Source of the DNA: an uncultured Oscillospiraceae bacterium
GTDB taxonomy: Bacteria; Bacillota; Clostridia; Oscillospirales; Acutalibacteraceae
Length of the DNA: 10,322 bases
Direction of reading: 5' to 3'
Assembly: GCA_958354085.1 (NCBI GenBank)
Contig: CATWUX010000078.1
Location: forward strand, 1 to 10,322
The position numbers and the translations under genes were made by a program. Positions 6,920 through 10,322 of the stretch are shown here, piece after piece. Within the stretch, counting starts at the first letter, position 1; each line of letters starts with the position of its first letter. The notes below the pieces were generated by a model. It saw nothing but the letters and a program-made list of their open reading frames with translations, was not told the origin of the DNA and searched no databases.

Positions 6920-7363
6920 TTACCAGTGGCTATTTTGCATATGACGGGTGAGAATATCCAGCCGCTCCACCGTTTGGCGATCCATGAAATGTTCGACCAT
7001 TTCGACCAGCTCCAATTGACTGTCGGCGTGATTGAGCAGGCAGAAAAAGCGGTGCAGCACCTCATGCCGCCACAACAAATAATTCCCCATGTCATAGCCG
7101 CGTCCCGTCATGGTGATCAGTCCGTATTTTTCATACCGCACGAGTCCCAGCTCCCGCAGCTTACCGACCATTTTGGAGACTGAGGGAGGCCGGACATTGA
7201 GCTGCTCGGCCAGAAAGCTGACGCGGATATACCCGTTTTCCCGCACATGGCGGCAGATCATTTCGAGATAATCCTCCATAGATTCGGTTATTTCGTCGGC
7301 ATGCAGTATCTGATAACCTTTCAGCGTACGAAAGGCGGAGGGGGTCTCGGTCGGATCGGACAT
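6920..7363 (-). CDS. DtxR/MntR-family metal-dependent transcriptional regulator
   Basis: The 147-residue protein has an N-terminal winged helix-turn-helix (YIRVSFLAEQLNVRPPSVSKMVGKLRELGLVRYEKY split around residues 45-80) and a metal-binding/dimerisation domain (about 90-145). There is no C-terminal SH3-like domain, which is the MntR architecture. All six B. subtilis MntR metal-ligand positions are matched: Asp31 and Glu34 (SMEDYLE), His100 (WRHEVL), Glu121, Glu124 and His125 (VEMVEH). An extra ~23 residues precede the usual MntR start. The start chosen is the ATG at 7363-7361, with AAGGTGG just upstream; other in-frame ATGs at 7387 and 7492 have weaker sites, and the latter would cover the whole intergenic region. 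The gene is divergent from feoAB, so it most likely represses iron (or manganese) uptake genes when metal is plentiful. Which metal it senses cannot be decided from the sequence. Confidence 0.9.
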   Translation of the reverse strand: MSDPTETPSAFRTLKGYQILHADEITESMEDYLEMICRHVRENGYIRVSFLAEQLNVRPPSVSKMVGKLRELGLVRYEKYGLITMTGRGYDMGNYLLWRHEVLHRFFCLLNHADSQLELVEMVEHFMDRQTVERLDILTRHMQNSHW

Positions 7364-7482
7364 AAAGCCACCTTCTTTTTTGCTCATTTTTTCGGAACAC
7401 TGCGGGAGGACGACACATATGTTAGTAGCAGGAAACTTTGTAAGGTTCCGGTAATATACAGTATGAATAGGAGCTTGGTTAT
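7364..7482. promoter_or_regulatory. Shared divergent control region of the metalloregulator and feoAB
   Basis: The 119 bp separates two divergent starts and should hold both promoters. On the plus strand, TAATAT (7452-7457) and the overlapping TATACA (7455-7460) are possible -10 elements but lack a clear -35, as expected of an activated or tightly regulated promoter. AGGAG (7469-7473) is the feoA ribosome site. The 8-bp palindrome ACATATGT lies at 7415-7422. I could not fix a minus-strand promoter. Confidence 0.6.
7431..7449. promoter_or_regulatory. Candidate metalloregulator operator
   Basis: GGAAACTTTGTAAGGTTCC is an imperfect 9-1-9 inverted repeat (7 of 9 positions pair). It sits just upstream of the probable feoA -10 region. 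DtxR/MntR dimers bind dyads of about this length, so it is a reasonable operator. I did not match it to a known consensus; assignment is inference from position and symmetry. Confidence 0.4.
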
Positions 7483-7725
7483 ATGAATACAAGTGTGCTG
7501 CCTTTGGCGAATGTTCCGGAGGGGTGCACGGTTCGCGTTTGTGAGCTGCAATCCACCGGCAGTATGCGCCGCCGATTTTTGGATATCGGTCTTGTAGAGG
7601 GAACCGACGTGGCCTGTTTGCAAAAAAGCCCGGCCGGTGATCCGGTCGCCTATCTGATCCGGGGGGCGGTCATCGCCATACGCAAGGAGGATTCTTCGCA
7701 GATCCTGGTCGAGACCATCGCATAA
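7483..7725 (+). CDS. feoA: Ferrous iron transport accessory protein FeoA
   Basis: An 80-residue protein with the usual size and SH3-like pattern of FeoA: PLANVPEGCTVRVCEL, then RRRFLDIGLVEGTDVACLQKSPAGDPVAYLIRGAVIAIRKEDS, ending in a short strand (ILVETI). The RFLDIGLVEG segment is characteristic. FeoA is a small cytoplasmic partner of the FeoB transporter. The ATG has AGGAG (7469-7473) 9 nt upstream. The gene is 24 nt ahead of feoB in the same operon and divergent from the metalloregulator that probably controls it. Confidence 0.95.
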   Translation: MNTSVLPLANVPEGCTVRVCELQSTGSMRRRFLDIGLVEGTDVACLQKSPAGDPVAYLIRGAVIAIRKEDSSQILVETIA

Positions 7726-7749
7726 AAGCAGAGAAGGAGTGCGTGATTT

Positions 7750-9897
7750 ATGGGACTGACGGCTGGCTCAACCGGCAAGAATGCCGCGGACAGGGGCCTG
7801 GTGATACAAAAAGCAACGCCCGATGAGCGTGTGATCGCCTTGGCGGGCAACCCGAACGTCGGGAAAAGCACGGTGTTTAATGAATTGACGGGGATGAATC
7901 AGCATACGGGCAATTGGCCGGGAAAAACCGTCACCAATGCGCAGGGGCGCTGGTCACATAACGGAATGTCTGCCATCTTGGTGGACATTCCGGGTACATA
8001 TTCGCTGATGGCACATTCCGCCGAGGAAGAGGTCGCGCGGGATTTTGTCTGTTTCGGCGAGCCGGACGCCGTAGTGGTCGTTTGCGACGCCACCTGCCTG
8101 GAACGCAATCTCAATCTGGTGCTGCAAACGATGGAGATCACCCCCAACGTGGTGGTGTGCGTCAACTTGATGGATGAGGCGAAAAAGAAGCGCATCCATA
8201 TTGACGAAAAGCAGCTGGCGGAGAATCTGGGGGTGCGGGTGGTTTGTACCAGTGCGCGCAGCGGAAAAGGGTTGGAGGACTTGATGGACGCGGTCAGGGA
8301 AACGATTGAAAAGCAAGACAATCATCCGATCGCCATCCGCTATACCCGCCCCATTGAAGAAGCGATTGCACAGCTGGAACCGGTGCTGAAGCCGCTGCTG
8401 AAGGGAAAAGTCAACTGCCGCTGGGCGGCGCTGCGGCTGCTGGAAGGAGACGAGACGCTGGTGCGCTCGCTCGGCGAATTTGTGGGATGCGCGTGGGACG
8501 CCGCGCCGGGATGGACGGCTGCGCTGGAGTCGGCGCGCACGCATTTGCGGGAAAACGGCATCGCCGAGGAACAGCTGAAGGATCGGTTGGTATCGTGTAT
8601 CGTGCTGCGCGCCGAGGAGATGTGTTCGGACGCAGTGAGCTGTGAAAACGGGTGCTGCCATGCGCGCGACCGGAAGCTGGATCGGATTCTGACCAGTAAG
8701 CGCACCGGTTTCCCGATCATGCTGGCCTTGCTGTGCGTAATTTTCTGGATCACCATCACCGGCGCGAACATCCCGTCCCAGTGGCTGTCCCGCGGGCTGT
8801 TCTGGGTGGAGGAACAGTTGACGGCGTTCTTTACCTGGGCGAACGCGCCCGCATGGCTGCATGGCGCGCTGGTGCTGGGAATGTACCGCGTGTTGGCGTG
8901 GGTGATATCGGTGATGCTGCCGCCGATGGCCATCTTTTTTCCGCTGTTTACGCTGCTGGAGGACTTTGGGTATTTGCCGCGTGTGGCGTTCAATCTGGAT
9001 AAATATTTTAAAAAAGCCTGCGCCTGCGGGAAGCAAGCCCTCTCCATGTGCATGGGGTTCGGGTGCAATGCGGCGGGCATCGTGGGCTGCCGTATCATAG
9101 ATTCTCCCCGGGAACGCCTGATTGCGATCCTCACGAACAATTTTGTGCCCTGCAACGGGCGGTTCCCGACGCTTATTACGATTTTGTCGCTGTTTTTTAT
9201 CGGTACGGCGGGCGGGTTTGCTTCATCCGTTTTGTCGGCATTGGGGTTGACCTGCCTCATCGTGCTGGGGGTGTGTATGACGCTGCTGGTTTCGCGGCTG
9301 CTGTCCAAAACCATCCTGAAGGGTGTGCCGTCCTCCTTTACGTTGGAGCTGCCGCCCTATCGCCGTCCGCAGATCGGCAAAGTGCTGGTGCGGTCGATTT
9401 TCGACCGCACGCTGTTTGTGCTGGGGCGGGCGGCCGCGGTCGCCGCACCGGCCGGGCTGCTCATATGGCTTCTGGCAAATATTACGGTGGGCGATGCCAG
9501 CCTGCTGGCGCATTGCGCAGCATTTCTGGATCCCTTTGCGCGTCTGCTCGGAATGGACGGCGTGATTTTGCTGGCGTTTATTTTGGGCTTTCCGGCCAAT
9601 GAAATCGTGCTGCCGATCATTTTAATGGCCTATATGGCACAGGGCAGCTTATCCGAAATGCCGAATTTGGAGCAGATGCGGATGCTGCTGATCGACAACG
9701 GCTGGACATGGCTGACCGCGATCTGCACGATGTTGTTTTCCCTGATGCACTGGCCGTGCTCCACCACCTGCCTGACCATCCGCAAGGAAACGCAAAGCTG
9801 GAAATGGACGGCCGTGTCCGCTGCCGTCCCGACCGTCGTCGGCATGACGGTCTGTTTTCTGCTCACCAGTGTTTGCCGCTTGATCGGTGCAGCGTAA
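7750..9897 (+). CDS. feoB: Ferrous iron transporter FeoB
   Basis: FeoB imports Fe2+ across the cytoplasmic membrane and carries its own G domain. The 715 residues are within the usual range. G motifs are complete: GNPNVGKST (33-41, G1), DIPGTYS (from Asp79, G3), NLMD (139-142, G4) and SARSGKG (from 168, G5). A helical spacer (about 195-300) contains a small Cys cluster (ENGCCHARD). The membrane part starts near residue 318 (FPIMLALLCVIFWITITG). It includes both gate regions, with MGFGCNAAGIVGCR (Cys439) and LTNNFVPCNGRFP, and the later GFPANEIVLPIILMAY. This wording is typical of clostridial FeoB. ATG 7750 has AAGGAG at 7734-7739, 10 nt upstream. No FeoC gene follows. No convincing terminator is seen after the stop; the next gene probably has its own promoter. 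Confidence 0.97.
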   Translation: MGLTAGSTGKNAADRGLVIQKATPDERVIALAGNPNVGKSTVFNELTGMNQHTGNWPGKTVTNAQGRWSHNGMSAILVDIPGTYSLMAHSAEEEVARDFVCFGEPDAVVVVCDATCLERNLNLVLQTMEITPNVVVCVNLMDEAKKKRIHIDEKQLAENLGVRVVCTSARSGKGLEDLMDAVRETIEKQDNHPIAIRYTRPIEEAIAQLEPVLKPLLKGKVNCRWAALRLLEGDETLVRSLGEFVGCAWDAAPGWTAALESARTHLRENGIAEEQLKDRLVSCIVLRAEEMCSDAVSCENGCCHARDRKLDRILTSKRTGFPIMLALLCVIFWITITGANIPSQWLSRGLFWVEEQLTAFFTWANAPAWLHGALVLGMYRVLAWVISVMLPPMAIFFPLFTLLEDFGYLPRVAFNLDKYFKKACACGKQALSMCMGFGCNAAGIVGCRIIDSPRERLIAILTNNFVPCNGRFPTLITILSLFFIGTAGGFASSVLSALGLTCLIVLGVCMTLLVSRLLSKTILKGVPSSFTLELPPYRRPQIGKVLVRSIFDRTLFVLGRAAAVAAPAGLLIWLLANITVGDASLLAHCAAFLDPFARLLGMDGVILLAFILGFPANEIVLPIILMAYMAQGSLSEMPNLEQMRMLLIDNGWTWLTAICTMLFSLMHWPCSTTCLTIRKETQSWKWTAVSAAVPTVVGMTVCFLLTSVCRLIGAA

Positions 9898-9936
9898 CGA
9901 TTTTTCCGGGAAGAAAAACGTGTCGAAACTTTTGGA

Positions 9937-9966
9937 TTGCATTCCGGCATATGCGGGTGGTATACT
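9937..9966 (+). promoter_or_regulatory. Possible promoter of the DUF368 gene
   Basis: TTGCAT (9937-9942) and TATACT (9961-9966) are 18 bp apart, and TGG just before the -10 makes an extended -10 element. The start of transcription would be near 9973, leaving a very short leader that begins at the ribosome site GGGAG (9973-9977). Confidence 0.55.
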
Positions 9967-9986
9967 AATGCCGGGAGATGATGAGA

Positions 9987-10322
9987 ATGGAACAAACGCA
10001 GCGGAAGCCGCTTTGGGTTACCTTGCTGACGGGATTTTTTCTGGGCATCGGTGCGATTGCGCCGGGGGTCAGCGGCGGGGCGATCGCCGTTATTTTCGGT
10101 TTGTATGACCAAATTACCGACGCAGTCGCCAATTTCTATAAAGATTTTTGGAATAAGATGAAATTCCTGATTCCGCTGGGGATCGGCGCGGCGGCCGGAC
10201 AGACCATAGAGGGAAATGGACAGGAACTGGCGGCGCTGGAGGGACTGACGGAGAATCGTGTGCTGCGGGCCGCTTATGACGAGGAACCGGATTCCTGGAC
10301 CGCGGCGCCTGCCATGTATGAG
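9987..10322 (+). CDS. DUF368 / PopT-type undecaprenyl-phosphate translocase, N-terminal part; atypical after residue 71
   Basis: The reading frame runs off the window. Residues 9-71 match the DUF368 family: a first membrane helix with GFFLGIGAIAPGVSGGAIAVIFGLYD (Gly16-Asp41; the PGVSGG motif is diagnostic), an amphipathic stretch NFYKDFWNKMKF, and the start of a second helix FLIPLGIGAAAG. DUF368 proteins such as PopT return undecaprenyl phosphate across the membrane for envelope synthesis. ATG 9987 is preferred because GGGAG (9973-9977) lies 9 nt before it; ATGs at 9978 and 9981 are too close. From residue 72 (position 10200) to the edge the frame stays open, but the 41 residues are acidic and hydrophilic (EGNGQELAALEGL, YDEEPDSW) instead of continuing the helix. 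This suggests a rearrangement or assembly join; the N-terminal identification is firm, the rest is not recognised. Confidence 0.7.
   Translation, partial: MEQTQRKPLWVTLLTGFFLGIGAIAPGVSGGAIAVIFGLYDQITDAVANFYKDFWNKMKFLIPLGIGAAAGQTIEGNGQELAALEGLTENRVLRAAYDEEPDSWTAAPAMYE

Noticed and set aside
7954..9314. Two long minus-strand reading frames opposite feoB (324 and 360 codons)
   Set aside because: They mirror the codon bias of a strongly supported feoB gene, lack ribosome sites and read as Arg/Gln/Ser-rich sequence with no recognisable domain.
9898..9925. TTTTTCC...GGAAGAAAAA as a terminator of feoB
   Set aside because: The arms pair poorly once aligned, the possible loop is too small and no T tract follows.
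9887..10108. A 73-codon plus-strand frame overlapping the feoB end and the DUF368 start
   Set aside because: It is out of frame with the recognisable PGVSGG-containing DUF368 sequence, which has its own ribosome site at 9973-9977.

Overview
The window looks like chromosomal DNA of a low- to mid-GC Firmicute, most likely a class Clostridia anaerobe of the Ruminococcaceae/Oscillospiraceae type. The reasons are the housekeeping-type promoters (TTGATT-17-TATACT, TTGTCT-17-TATAAT), the GGAGG-like ribosome sites, a CotH-family lipoprotein with a Gly/Pro/Met tail, a DUF4080-type radical SAM protein and a clostridial form of FeoB. This taxonomic placement is inference. I see no tRNA, rRNA, insertion sequence, prophage or CRISPR array.

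Layout, left to right. (1) Terminator of an upstream gene at 22-53. (2) prfC (release factor 3) at 232-1818 with its own promoter and terminator, read from a TTG start. (3) A CotH-kinase-family lipoprotein at 2038-3717 whose C-terminal part is a 12-unit, 9-residue tandem repeat. It is followed by three abutting inverted repeats at 3733-3796. (4) A three-gene operon behind a strong promoter at 3814-3842: a sialate-O-acetylesterase-like (SASA/CE6) hydrolase, a B12-binding-like/radical SAM/DUF4080 protein and a small flavodoxin. It ends at a very strong bidirectional hairpin (6872-6916). (5) A minus-strand DtxR/MntR-family metalloregulator (6920-7363), convergent with (4) and divergent from feoA-feoB (7483-9897), the ferrous-iron uptake pair. 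(6) The start of a DUF368/PopT-type undecaprenyl-phosphate translocase at 9987. It looks normal for 71 codons and then turns into a hydrophilic, acidic sequence unlike the family up to the window edge.

How the genes may work together: the regulator probably senses Fe2+ or Mn2+ and controls feoAB from the shared 119-bp intergenic region, where an imperfect 19-bp dyad is a candidate operator. In the operon at 3876-6858 the flavodoxin is a plausible electron donor for the radical SAM enzyme; what the esterase contributes is unclear. prfC, the CotH protein and the PopT-like gene appear to be independent units.

Most of the window is ordinary core genome. The items most worth checking are the abrupt change inside the last gene, the Met-rich repeat tail on the CotH protein, the esterase/radical SAM/flavodoxin operon, and the MntR-type ligand set in a regulator sitting next to iron-uptake genes. 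I did not find evidence for a wholly new system.
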